This document shows positions 7,057-15,211 of a stretch of 34,933 nucleotides of DNA, in pieces (position 1 is the stretch's first letter; each line of letters begins with the position of its first letter). The stretch lies in NCBI GenBank assembly GCA_022841745.1, contig JALHQW010000017.1:1-34933 (forward strand). The letters run 5' to 3'. A model generated the notes under the pieces. It did not search any database, was not told the origin of the DNA, and saw only the letters and a program-made list of their open reading frames with translations. Position numbers and translations under genes: made by a program. Source of the stretch: Saprospiraceae bacterium (GTDB lineage Bacteria > Bacteroidota > Bacteroidia > Chitinophagales > Saprospiraceae).

Positions 7057-7176
7057 CTACCCCTGAGAATAGTTGAAATCGTCTTGTGTGGAACTTTATT
7101 TTAAAAATCGTTAAACAAAAAACGCCAGAGCTGGTTTGGTTTCCAACTTCTTTCATCATACAATCAACCTTGCATC

Positions 7177-7896
7177 ATGCGTAATTCAAAAAACTCTTTT
7201 CAGAAAAACCTCCTTTTGACCGACGATGACATTGGGGACGACCACATCATGACCTCTTTGGCCACGCCCATGCGCCCCGATGCTTTTGAACTTTCGGACG
7301 AAGAAAAAATGGCCAAAATCGAGCACCATTTTCGTGAAATCATGGAGACAATGGGACTCGATTTAACTGACGATAGCCTCCGTGGTACACCCAAGCGAGT
7401 TGCCAAAATGTACGTGCAGGAGATTTTCAGTGGATTGAACCCAAAGAACAGACCCAGTGTAGCGCTATTTGAAAACAAATATGGTTACGCTGAAATGTTG
7501 GTTGAAAAGGACATCACTTTTTATTCCAACTGCGAGCACCATTTTGTGCCCATCATTGGCAAGGCGCATGTTGCTTATATCTCCAATGGCAGCGTAATCG
7601 GACTGTCAAAGATTAACCGCATTGTGCAGTATTTTGCGAAAAGGCCGCAGGTGCAAGAGCGCCTCACAATGCAGATAGCGCAAGAACTTTGCGATATATT
7701 GGGAACGGACGATGTTGCCATTGTCATAGATGCCCACCACCTCTGCGTGTCTTCAAGGGGCGTACAGGATGTAAACAGTAGCACGGTGACTGCCTACTAC
7801 GGTGGCAATTTCATGAAGGAAGCCAAGAAAAACGAATTCTTGCAGTACTTGAACCTCTCGTCAAATTCGAACGTCACGGAAGTATTGCAGTCCTGA
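7177..7896 (+). CDS. folE: GTP cyclohydrolase I
   Basis: A 239-residue enzyme converting GTP to 7,8-dihydroneopterin triphosphate, the first step of folate and other pterin biosynthesis. Zinc ligands by comparison with the E. coli enzyme are Cys119 and His122 (in SNCEHHFVPIIGKAHVAYI) and Cys190 (in DAHHLCVSSRGVQD). Other family blocks are DDSLRGTPKRVAKMY, VIGLSKINRIVQYFAKRPQV and QERLT. The N-terminal ~40 residues are a variable extension. It is followed by crtA 44 bp downstream on the same strand. Folate supply for a photolyase antenna is a possible link to the surrounding light-related genes, but general folate synthesis is enough to explain it. Confidence 0.95.
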   Translation: MRNSKNSFQKNLLLTDDDIGDDHIMTSLATPMRPDAFELSDEEKMAKIEHHFREIMETMGLDLTDDSLRGTPKRVAKMYVQEIFSGLNPKNRPSVALFENKYGYAEMLVEKDITFYSNCEHHFVPIIGKAHVAYISNGSVIGLSKINRIVQYFAKRPQVQERLTMQIAQELCDILGTDDVAIVIDAHHLCVSSRGVQDVNSSTVTAYYGGNFMKEAKKNEFLQYLNLSSNSNVTEVLQS

Positions 7897-7940
7897 TTGT
7901 GAATATTGGGAGTAGTATTGCCCCAAATCCGGTTACCTGC

Positions 7941-8654
7941 ATGACGAGTTCAATCACGACACTGACCTTATTCCGTTTCTCCAATTTGTTGGATAAAATA
8001 TGGGCCTTCGGGCAAATGCAGTTTGCCCATCCACATATCAGCAAATCACCCGGCCTGAATTTCTACAAACTTATGGGCAGTGGAAGGGAGCTTGGCTTCA
8101 ATCCACTGCCCGACTGGGGAGTCTATGCTATGCTCGGTATTTGGGAAAACGAGCAGGCAGCCGAGCGGTTTTTCAGCAAGTCGGAAATTTACCAGCGTTA
8201 TCGGGCGCACACCAGTGAGCAATGGACGATTTTCATGAAAACCCGCCAAGCCAAGGGCCTTTGGTCGGGTGGCAATCCATTCACTCCCTCTACCGATTTA
8301 GATGAGGCCAACCCGCTTATCGCTGTCATCACCCGTGCCACCATCCGCCCCAGCAAACTGGTCAAGTTTTGGCGATACGTACCCATATCGCAGCGGCCCA
8401 TCCAACAAGGCTGCAAAGGGCTAATTTATACCAAAGGAATCGGTGAGGCGCCATTGGTACAGATGGCCACTTTCAGCCTTTGGGAAAACATGGAAGCCCT
8501 AAAAAACTTCGCCTACAATAGCCCTGAACACCAGGTGGCCATCCAGAAAACCCGTCAATTGGATTGGTACAAAGAGGAAATGTTCGTGCGGTTTCAGCCT
8601 TATCGCTCGGTGGGGACTTGGGGCGGGGAAGCCGTTTTGGCTGCCTACTTATAG
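7941..8654 (+). CDS. crtA: CrtA-like spheroidene monooxygenase family (carotenoid C-2 oxygenase)
   Basis: A 237-residue protein closely resembling CrtA of purple bacteria: an N-terminal 'TTLTLFRFSNLLDKIWAFGQM', then PGLNFYKLMGSGRELGFNP, 'GVYAMLGIWENEQAAERFF' and 'GLWSGGNPFTPS'. CrtA introduces a keto group at C-2 of acyclic carotenoids such as spheroidene. The ATG at 7941 is preferred over the GTG at 7899 because CrtA proteins begin just before the TTLTLFRF block. Together with cruF and crtD further on, it predicts oxygenation at C-2' of a 1'-hydroxy-3',4'-didehydro end group. Whether the product is keto or hydroxy cannot be read from the sequence. Confidence 0.88.
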   Translation: MTSSITTLTLFRFSNLLDKIWAFGQMQFAHPHISKSPGLNFYKLMGSGRELGFNPLPDWGVYAMLGIWENEQAAERFFSKSEIYQRYRAHTSEQWTIFMKTRQAKGLWSGGNPFTPSTDLDEANPLIAVITRATIRPSKLVKFWRYVPISQRPIQQGCKGLIYTKGIGEAPLVQMATFSLWENMEALKNFAYNSPEHQVAIQKTRQLDWYKEEMFVRFQPYRSVGTWGGEAVLAAYL

Positions 8655-8660
8655 CGTTTT

Positions 8661-8772
8661 GGCGCTTGGCGAAGAAGCGGATTTCGAAGCACTAAATTGT
8701 CTGCCAGCACTGAACTTAATACGAAGCACAAAGCTTCATTTAAGCACTTAACCCGCTTTTTTGCCAAACGCC
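8661..8772. repeat. Imperfect inverted repeat downstream of crtA and the serine hydrolase
   Basis: The arms at 8661-8683 and 8750-8772 match at 19 of 23 positions (ggcgYttggcRaaRaagcggRtt). The interior holds smaller repeats of cgaagcac. It lies between the convergent ends of crtA and the serine hydrolase, and on the minus strand begins just after the hydrolase stop codon (TAA, then cggcacgcaacaggcg). It could be a bidirectional terminator. The stop-codon-adjacent, imperfectly paired arms also recall integron attC sites, but no convincing terminal GTTRRRY was found. Confidence 0.5.
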
Positions 8773-8784
8773 TGTTGCGTGCCG

Positions 8785-10587
8785 TTATTTTCTCAGATTT
8801 TCAAGAGTATCCTTTGTTTGTTCGTCATTTGGGTCAAGCTCTATTGCTTTTTGATAACTCTTAATTGCATTAGGCTTGTCATTCAATTTTATGTAATAAT
8901 CACCCCAACGACTGTAAACAATTGAGGAATTTGGATGCTGTTCAATTGCTAAATCTAAAATAGTTTTTACAGCGGCTATATTCAAAGGCTTTTTATTCAT
9001 TAAATCATATGCCAAATAAGTAATCTGATATTCGTTCATTTTCATTGCTCCAAAAGCTTTTTTTGCTTCATCGTACCGCTCCATTTTTAAATATTCACTT
9101 GGTGAAAATTCATCGTCTTTCATTTTAGGCATTGGCTTTTCTTGATAAATATTTTGAAGTCCTATTACTTCACCCTTATCATCTCTTACAAAAAAGCCTT
9201 TTATGTTATAATCGGTAAAGACTATTGTGTCTTTTGAAATTGGAAAACAATAGATGTCATTGCCTTCATTGATGTTTTCAACTAAATAGTTTTTCTCTTT
9301 TCGCAGGTAAAGCACTTCATCAGTTGCCATTCTGTATCGTCCTACAAATTTATCTAAGGCAGTATCTGACAAACTAACAGGTTGTATTTCGGTAGGTAAA
9401 AAATTAGTCCAATTATAAACTTTTGCAACTGCTCTTCTTATTTCTTTACCTAAGCCATTTACATCATCACCAGAATTGAGCATTATGATTACACCATTTC
9501 CGTTGGTAACACTTCCTATTCCATAAGCCAAAAAGCCTGCATTTACTCCCGTAAATTCAAAATAAACGCCATTTGGGTCTGTGTTGTCGGTTCGCTGAAT
9601 TAGAAATGGGCCAATTCCAATTTGCTCTTTGTACGAACCATCAGAAACATTTTGTTGAGGCGCTAGCATTTTTTTAGTTGTGGTTTGGCTGAGTATTTTT
9701 CCTTTGCCCATGTAGGATTTCTGCACATCAACAAAAAACTTTGCAAGGTCTGTTGGTGTGGTGTAAAGTCCCGCTGCAGCTTGTTGTGGATAAACATAAG
9801 GCATTCCTTTGAACCAAGATGCAGAAGAGTAGGCCCAAGCGCTTTGTATTGCAAACTTTGCTGGAATTGGTTGTTCAAAAGTTGAGTTTTCCATTCCAAG
9901 CTTGTCAAAAAGGATTTGTTGAGATAAAGTAGAAAAACTTTGTTTTGAAACGTCCATTAAAGCCATTTGCGCAATCATACTTCCACCACCCGAATAACGG
10001 AATTCTTCGTTGGGCTGGCTGTTTACAACTACTGGTCTTGTTTCTGAAATTTTTGCACCACTTAAAATTTCTACGATTGTTGGTAAAGGCTGTGACGGTG
10101 TAAAACCAAAATACGAAGACTGAGAAGTGCCTGCGGAATGGCTTAACAACATTCTCAATGTAACAGGTGTCTTTTTAGTAAAATCATTTTCTGTGATTTT
10201 CCAAGAAGTTAGGTAGTTATTTATAGGCTTTTCAAGTTCTATTTGTCCGTTTTCTACCATTTTCAGTGCCGTAACAGCCATGACAAATTTACTGATAGAA
10301 CCTGCTGAAAACATAGTCTCCGTTGTTACGGGCGTTTTTTGAAGCGTGTCGGCAAAACCATAACCTTTTGCCCAATCAATTTTATAATCTTTGATAACGG
10401 CAATGCTTACGCCAGGCACCTTATAATACTCCATTCGCTCCAAAATATTCCAACCCTCAAAACCCTTTACAGGAACAAAAGGGATCAAATTGTTTTCTAC
10501 TTCTTTAATTCTGTTGGTCAGTGATTTGTCTTGGGCAAAGACCTGTACTAAAAAAAGTGTCAATAAAAGTAAAGTGAATTGTCTCAT
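8785..10587 (-). CDS. Exported serine hydrolase (beta-lactamase/class C family, S12-like) with C-terminal TPR
   Basis: A 600-residue protein. Signal peptide MRQFTLLLLTLFLVQVFAQ; the start at 10587 is chosen for it. The catalytic SxxK motif is Ser97-Ile-Ser-Lys100 (FSAGSISKFVMAV), and the second motif is Tyr198-Ser-Gly (FRYSGGGSMIAQ). The third motif, usually HxG or KTG, appears as FTG in 'FEFTGVNAGF', so a basic residue is missing and activity may be altered. The C-terminal ~60 residues form TPR-like helices (WGDYYIKLNDKPNAIKSYQK). The gene is distinctly more AT-rich than the carotenoid genes on either side and splits crtA from the crtD operon, suggesting a later insertion. Substrate unknown; peptidoglycan peptide or ester hydrolysis is typical. 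Confidence 0.85.
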   Translation of the reverse strand: MRQFTLLLLTLFLVQVFAQDKSLTNRIKEVENNLIPFVPVKGFEGWNILERMEYYKVPGVSIAVIKDYKIDWAKGYGFADTLQKTPVTTETMFSAGSISKFVMAVTALKMVENGQIELEKPINNYLTSWKITENDFTKKTPVTLRMLLSHSAGTSQSSYFGFTPSQPLPTIVEILSGAKISETRPVVVNSQPNEEFRYSGGGSMIAQMALMDVSKQSFSTLSQQILFDKLGMENSTFEQPIPAKFAIQSAWAYSSASWFKGMPYVYPQQAAAGLYTTPTDLAKFFVDVQKSYMGKGKILSQTTTKKMLAPQQNVSDGSYKEQIGIGPFLIQRTDNTDPNGVYFEFTGVNAGFLAYGIGSVTNGNGVIIMLNSGDDVNGLGKEIRRAVAKVYNWTNFLPTEIQPVSLSDTALDKFVGRYRMATDEVLYLRKEKNYLVENINEGNDIYCFPISKDTIVFTDYNIKGFFVRDDKGEVIGLQNIYQEKPMPKMKDDEFSPSEYLKMERYDEAKKAFGAMKMNEYQITYLAYDLMNKKPLNIAAVKTILDLAIEQHPNSSIVYSRWGDYYIKLNDKPNAIKSYQKAIELDPNDEQTKDTLENLRK

Positions 10588-10706
10588 ATTTTTTTGATGA
10601 TTAGTCTGTTTATAATCGCCCATAACTTGTTTATACCCGCTACCCAATGTGGCAATTGACCCAATTTTAATGCAATTGCCGCTACTCCACAGCGAGAATT
10701 CACAAC

Positions 10707-10734
10707 CAAAGGTAACAGACTTCCCAAAGAGCAA
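10707..10734 (-). promoter_or_regulatory. Bacteroidota-type promoter for the serine hydrolase
   Basis: On the minus strand TTG (10734-10732) is followed after 17 bp by TACCTTTG (10714-10707). This matches the Bacteroidota housekeeping pattern TTG-N17-23-TAnnTTTG. A transcript would start near 10700, giving an untranslated leader of about 115 nt before the ATG at 10587. Confidence 0.6.
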
Positions 10735-10846
10735 AAAGGCAAATTTCTGCTGATTGTGAAATATGTCCTTAAGTTTATCACGAAGCAGCTCACACCTCCT
10801 TCTCAGCCGGATAATACCATCCCCGCAGCCAAAACGCCACGTAAAA

Positions 10847-11779
10847 TCAACCCGGCCTCGCCACCACTGTCAAAAACCCCATCGAAAACCATTTTTGCAG
10901 CTTATAAATCGGCGCATTCAGCACCATTCCCGCCACATAACCCACGAACCTTGGTTCCATCGAAGCCGACCAGTCAATTCGCTGCTGTTCCATTTGGCTC
11001 ATCCAATGCAGCGTATAGGGGTCGAGGGTGCCGTAAGTGATTACCTGCTCCACTTGCCAGCCGCTGTTTTTCATCAACAATGCTAGGTTATTGGGGGAAT
11101 AAAGCGCCGTATGCCGGGGTGTATGGTAGCCCGCCCAGTGCTGCCCGAATTTACGGCGGGTATAGCTGTCAAAATTGGGCACCTCCACGATGAGCCGGGT
11201 ACCGGGGTGGGCAATGTCGAGCAATTGCTGAAGGTGCTGCTGGGGGCGGTAATCGTGCTCCAGGTAATGCCACATCGTGATGACGTCCACGGGTGGCTCG
11301 CCATGCAGGTCGGCCACTTCGCCTTTTCGAAGGTCAATGCCCTTGTAGGTTTCCGGCTCGTTTATCCAGCCTTCATCGCTGAAATCAAGGCCAATGAGTT
11401 GGGCAGGCGTATCGTTGCGCAAGCAGGCCAAAAAACTCGGCTTGCCGCAGCCGACATCGAGTATGCGGCTCTGGGCGGTCAGGTCATGGTGCTTTTTCAC
11501 CTGATTCACCCTTGCTTGGTCAATGTTTCGCTGGTCTTGTTTCACGAAGGAAGCATATTTGCCCCAAGCCTCCTCCACCCGGTAGGGCAGGTAAGCGGCA
11601 GTGTAAAACTGGCCCAGTTCCGCCTCCGGCACACGGGGGGTCAGGAACACTAGGCCGCAGTCTTCGCAACGGTCGAAATTGTATTTTGTGGGCAGGTGCT
11701 CGTGCATCATGGCCGGGGTCTGCACGAAGGGCTGGTGGTTACCGGAATTGCAGGCGAGGCATTGGGTCAATTTTTCCAT
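10847..11779 (-). CDS. SAM-dependent methyltransferase with N-terminal Cys4 zinc motif, in the carotenoid operon
   Basis: A 310-residue class I methyltransferase. The N-terminus has two Cys pairs, Cys7/Cys10 and Cys38/Cys41 (CLACN, CEDCGLVF), a likely zinc ribbon. SAM-binding motif I is ILDVGCGKPSFLACL from residue 106, followed by LIGLDFSDEG and a post-motif 'VDVITMWHYLEHDYRPQQHL'. A late 'YHTPRHTALYSPNNL' resembles methyltransferases acting on surface sugars or lipids. The ATG at 11779 shares one base with the crtY stop (TGATG), implying translational coupling. A carotenoid 1'-O-methylation role analogous to CrtF is an inference from position only; other substrates remain possible. Confidence 0.85.
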   Translation of the reverse strand: MEKLTQCLACNSGNHQPFVQTPAMMHEHLPTKYNFDRCEDCGLVFLTPRVPEAELGQFYTAAYLPYRVEEAWGKYASFVKQDQRNIDQARVNQVKKHHDLTAQSRILDVGCGKPSFLACLRNDTPAQLIGLDFSDEGWINEPETYKGIDLRKGEVADLHGEPPVDVITMWHYLEHDYRPQQHLQQLLDIAHPGTRLIVEVPNFDSYTRRKFGQHWAGYHTPRHTALYSPNNLALLMKNSGWQVEQVITYGTLDPYTLHWMSQMEQQRIDWSASMEPRFVGYVAGMVLNAPIYKLQKWFSMGFLTVVARPG

Positions 11780-12927
11780 CAGCGGGTTACGTGGTTGACC
11801 AATGAGCGGAGAAACGGGGGCCAAGGGAAGCCCACCATGATGCCCAAATCCTCGGCAAAGCTCGTTTGGTCGTCGAGGTAGGCGAAGATTTTTTGCACCG
11901 GATATTTGGCATACATGGTTTCAAAAAGTTTTGGCCCCAAGTGGTTCTGGCGGTTCAGGACATCGAGGAACAAGGCATCGTAGAAGCGGAATTTATGTGG
12001 AATTAGGCCCTTATTCGCTGGCCTGCCCGCCTTCAGGTTCTCCACGATTTTCCTCGAATTTCGCTCGCAGTTCTTGAAAGAATAACCCGTGGAAGGCTTC
12101 ACCCAGCCCCCAGCTGTACCGATGCGGATATGCTTGCCCTGCGAATATTTTTCAAAAGGAAAATCGCTCATCGGAATCACACCTTGTTCCTGCTCCACGA
12201 TGTCGAAATCTTGGAGTTTCAATATATCACTGACATAGCGGTGCAACATGCGGTCGTAGTCGCCATTGTTCAGCAGTTCGGGCGTGAACAGCGTGAACTC
12301 CACCAAAGCCTCCCTTTTGCTGAAGGGCAATACATAAGTAAAACTCGTTGCATCTGGCCAAAGCAGCCGAAAGTCCATCATGGTGAATCGGCTGGGGTCG
12401 AAACGGTCATCGGGGGTGCGGATGACCCATCCTTTGAAATGCTGTAGGATGCGGGTGTATTTGTCTTTTTTTTCGGTAAAATCTGCTGGGATGCGGCTAT
12501 CGAAGACATAGTCCGCAGTGTAGCTGTGTTTATTGGCGTTAATGCGAATTGGGGCGCCATTTTCAACCGACTGCACGTCTTCGTTTTCCCATTGGAACAT
12601 GGGGCTGGCCATGATTTCCCGCTTCGCAAAATCATAGAAATCAATCCCCCGGAGCATTTTGTAACGGTATGGTGGCAGCGAAAGCGGTATAGCTTTTTCT
12701 TTTGAAAAAAAATCGCCCTGCGACCAGCTTTGGCGCAGCAATTTATCCCATTTCCCATCCGCTTTTTCCCAAAAACAAAAAGTGCGGTCGTTTTGGTCTT
12801 TCGCCGATTTTTCAAGGATTAGAATTCGCTTTTGCTGGAAAAACGGCTCGTCCCGCATGGCGAGTGCAAGGTGGAGGCCCGCCGCTCCTGCCCCGATAAT
12901 GGCGATATCAAAATTGGTAGATTGCAT
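11779..12927 (-). CDS. crtY: Lycopene beta-cyclase, CrtY type
   Basis: A 382-residue flavoprotein. The N-terminal dinucleotide-binding motif is DIAIIGAGAAGLHLALAM, followed by RTFCFWE (residues 48-54), a block typical of lycopene cyclases. ALVEFTLF places Glu210 at the position of the catalytic acid in CrtY. A C-terminal 'GTAGGWVKPSTGYSF' is the second family landmark. It forms beta-ionone rings on lycopene, giving gamma- and beta-carotene, the precursors of the monocyclic xanthophylls and of retinal. The ATG at 12927 is chosen because GAGAAG must lie near the N-terminus; the frame upstream overlaps cruF. It overlaps cruF by 20 bp and the methyltransferase by 1 bp. Confidence 0.93.
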   Translation of the reverse strand: MQSTNFDIAIIGAGAAGLHLALAMRDEPFFQQKRILILEKSAKDQNDRTFCFWEKADGKWDKLLRQSWSQGDFFSKEKAIPLSLPPYRYKMLRGIDFYDFAKREIMASPMFQWENEDVQSVENGAPIRINANKHSYTADYVFDSRIPADFTEKKDKYTRILQHFKGWVIRTPDDRFDPSRFTMMDFRLLWPDATSFTYVLPFSKREALVEFTLFTPELLNNGDYDRMLHRYVSDILKLQDFDIVEQEQGVIPMSDFPFEKYSQGKHIRIGTAGGWVKPSTGYSFKNCERNSRKIVENLKAGRPANKGLIPHKFRFYDALFLDVLNRQNHLGPKLFETMYAKYPVQKIFAYLDDQTSFAEDLGIMVGFPWPPFLRSLVNHVTR

Positions 12928-13570
12928 AGAAAAAAGCGAAAAATACAGCTTGTGAGGCAAAATGGTGCAATGGGAGCGGATTCTTTCCCTCTGGCAAGTC
13001 TTTTTGCGCAAGTACCTGCAAGATGAAGGAGACCAAGAACCAATCCACGAAGTTTCGGATTGGGGCACGGCCAGCCTCCCAATGCCAGAAATCAAAGACC
13101 GGTGCGATAGGTTCGATGAAGAAATCGAGCGCAACCATCAGTATCGCTCCGCAAAACGGGGCCAACCATTTGTGCCGGATAAAACGCTTGCAAATAGTGG
13201 CTGTCAGAAAGGTCAGCACCACCCAGTTGATGCCAATCAGCAAGGGTACGCCAAACAGTTTAAAACCGAGGTTTTCGCCGTACTGATAGGTTCCGAAAAG
13301 CAGGCTCGTGTTCACGCCCACGACTTCCACGCCCATGCCGATGAGATAAACCAGCGACCAAATCAACAGGCTACGCCAACCATTTTTCATTGGAAAATTC
13401 CAATAGAGCAAACCCAGTCCGAGCAATAGGTTGAACGGTGTTTTGGGCAAAAACCAGTCGTCCTGGCCAAGCCAAATACCAATCATGCCAGAAATGGTGA
13501 CCAACCAAATGGCGAAAACGGAAACTTGTATTTTCCCGAATTGAGGTGGGAAAACTAATGCATAGTTCAT
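12908..13570 (-). CDS. cruF: CruF-like carotenoid 1',2'-hydratase (DUF422)
   Basis: A 220-residue membrane protein with about six to seven hydrophobic helices. Family landmarks are GMGVEVVGVNTSLLFGTYQY, GVPLLIGINWVVL and VALDFFIEPIAPVFDFWHW. CruF adds water across the C-1',2' double bond of gamma-carotene-type ends, giving a 1'-hydroxyl. The start overlaps the crtD stop by 4 nt (ATGA), and the end overlaps crtY, so translation of these genes is probably coupled. The downstream sugar transferase CruG seen with CruF in some organisms is absent here. Confidence 0.9.
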   Translation of the reverse strand: MNYALVFPPQFGKIQVSVFAIWLVTISGMIGIWLGQDDWFLPKTPFNLLLGLGLLYWNFPMKNGWRSLLIWSLVYLIGMGVEVVGVNTSLLFGTYQYGENLGFKLFGVPLLIGINWVVLTFLTATICKRFIRHKWLAPFCGAILMVALDFFIEPIAPVFDFWHWEAGRAPIRNFVDWFLVSFILQVLAQKDLPEGKNPLPLHHFASQAVFFAFFYAIYQF

Positions 13571-15036
13571 GACTCAGCGATGATTAAACCTGCCGTAATC
13601 TTGGCAGAAAGCAGGCATAACGGAATGCCACCACCCGGATGCACGGAGCCGCCGCAGTAGTAGAGTTGCTTGATTTTATTGGAAAAATTGGGGTGGCGCA
13701 AGAAAGCCGCAAACTTGGAATTGCTCGCTGCGCCGTACAGTGCGCCTCGGTAGCTGCTCGTCCGCTGCTCAATCAGCGGCGGCGTAAGTACATCTTCTAC
13801 TTCGATGAGCGGAGCCAGGTCGGTGCCCAACAGGCGGTTCACTTTGGCGAGGATGTCGTGGCGGGCTTGCGCCACCAGTGCCTCCCAGTCCTGCCCATAG
13901 TCGCCGGGAGCGTTTATCATCACGAACCAGTTTTCACAGCCCGTTGGTGCATCGCTTGGGGCTTCCTTGCTGGTGATGTTGAGGTAAACAGTAGGGTCGT
14001 TGAACAGGGTTTCATGTTCGAACAAATGCGCAAACTCCGTTCGGTAATCGCCGCTGAAAAGGATATTGTGCAAGTCCAATTCGGGGAAGTTTCCACGGAT
14101 GCCCCAGTAGAAAATCACCGCAGAACTGGAGCGCTCCTGGCGTAGGGTTCGCGCTGGGTGGGGCTGTTCAGGCAGCAGTTTTTTATAAGTAGAAAAAACG
14201 TCCATGTTCGAAACTATCGCATCCGCAAAATATTGATTTTCAGCCGTTTGGATGCCAACTGCACGGCGGTTTTTGACCAATATCTGCTCCACTTTTTGAC
14301 CAAAATGAAACTGAACACCTTGCCGCAATGCCAGCTCATACAGGCTGGTGGTGATGCTGTGCATGCCGCCTTTCGGGAAATAGGTGCCTAGGTGCAGTTC
14401 GAGGTGCGGAATCATGCTCATGATGCCCGGTGTGCGGTAGGGCGACGAGCCGTTGTAGGTGGCATATCGGTTGAACAATTGGACAAGGTGCGGCTCGCCG
14501 ATGGCCGCTTCGTTGAGGGAATGGAGGCTGGTGCCAATGTCCATCTTCGACATTTGCGCAAGGGCCTTGACCGTGTCCACGGATAGGTAGGTGCCAATTT
14601 TGTGCAGCGATTTTTCTAAAAAAAGCGGGGCGGTAAGGTCGTATTTCCGTTGGCCATTTTTCAAATAATCCAGCAAGGACGCAGCATCAACGCCAAACTT
14701 GGCTGCCGCTTCCTTTGCAAAAACCTCCCGGTCGGCATTGACGGTGAAGCGGGCGCCGTCCTCCCAAAAATAATTGCAAACTGAATCCTTGCGGTGATAC
14801 TGAAAAGAATCGGCAGGTCGCTCACCAAGCAGTCCGAACAGCTCCGTCACCAATTCGGGCATAGTAAACAAAGAAGGCCCAGCATCGAAGCGGTAGCCGC
14901 CCAATTCGAAAGCATGGAGCTTACCGCCAGGGTAGTCGTTTGCCTCAAAAACAGTTACCTCCATCCCTGCTGCCCGCAACCGCAAAGCAGTTGCCAATCC
15001 AGCAATCCCGGCACCTATGATAATGGCTGATGACAT
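13567..15036 (-). CDS. crtD: CrtD-type 1'-hydroxycarotenoid 3',4'-desaturase (CrtI family)
   Basis: A 489-residue member of the phytoene desaturase family. FAD-binding motif SAIIIGAGIAGLATALRLRA is at the N-terminus, followed by PGGKLHAFELGGYRFDAGPS. The C-terminus has the family signature YYCGGSVHPGGGIPLCLLSA. CrtD rather than CrtI is favoured by its place in front of cruF, by the block SSSAVIFYWGI, and by similarity to flavobacterial CrtD sequences as I know them. It would introduce the 3',4' double bond next to the 1'-hydroxyl made by CruF. It is the first gene of the four-gene overlapping operon. No TAnnTTTG motif was found upstream on the minus strand, so its promoter is not identified. 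Confidence 0.9.
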   Translation of the reverse strand: MSSAIIIGAGIAGLATALRLRAAGMEVTVFEANDYPGGKLHAFELGGYRFDAGPSLFTMPELVTELFGLLGERPADSFQYHRKDSVCNYFWEDGARFTVNADREVFAKEAAAKFGVDAASLLDYLKNGQRKYDLTAPLFLEKSLHKIGTYLSVDTVKALAQMSKMDIGTSLHSLNEAAIGEPHLVQLFNRYATYNGSSPYRTPGIMSMIPHLELHLGTYFPKGGMHSITTSLYELALRQGVQFHFGQKVEQILVKNRRAVGIQTAENQYFADAIVSNMDVFSTYKKLLPEQPHPARTLRQERSSSAVIFYWGIRGNFPELDLHNILFSGDYRTEFAHLFEHETLFNDPTVYLNITSKEAPSDAPTGCENWFVMINAPGDYGQDWEALVAQARHDILAKVNRLLGTDLAPLIEVEDVLTPPLIEQRTSSYRGALYGAASNSKFAAFLRHPNFSNKIKQLYYCGGSVHPGGGIPLCLLSAKITAGLIIAES

Positions 15037-15174
15037 TTTTTTGGTTGAGAAATGACGATTTTATTCGACGAGGAGTATAATGCAGGAAGGTGGAAATGGT
15101 TTTTAGAAAGCAGGGTATTTCCGTGTTGAGTGAAAGAAGGTGAATACAATCCTGCCAAAGCAAACAAAGCCATA

Positions 15175-15203
15175 TTGAAAAAAAACAAAATCAACTACCT
15201 TTG
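15175..15203 (+). promoter_or_regulatory. Bacteroidota-type promoter, probably giving a near-leaderless transcript
   Basis: TTG at 15175-15177, an 18-bp spacer, and TACCTTTG at 15196-15203 fit the Bacteroidota housekeeping consensus. Transcription should start about 5-8 nt after the last G, while the ATG of the next gene is at 15212. The mRNA would therefore have almost no 5' leader. It probably drives the whole metal-efflux operon that follows. Confidence 0.7.
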
Positions 15204-15211
15204 CACCATCA

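Noticed and set aside
6869-7159. N-terminal extension of the DUF429 protein by about 97 residues
   Set aside because: The extension is translated palindromic repeat copy 2 and matches a meaningless frame through copy 1; DUF429 homology begins at MNQNFLAIDYG.
11111-11653. 180-residue plus-strand frame opposite the methyltransferase
   Set aside because: Shadow of the methyltransferase, whose SAM motif and operon overlap are clear.
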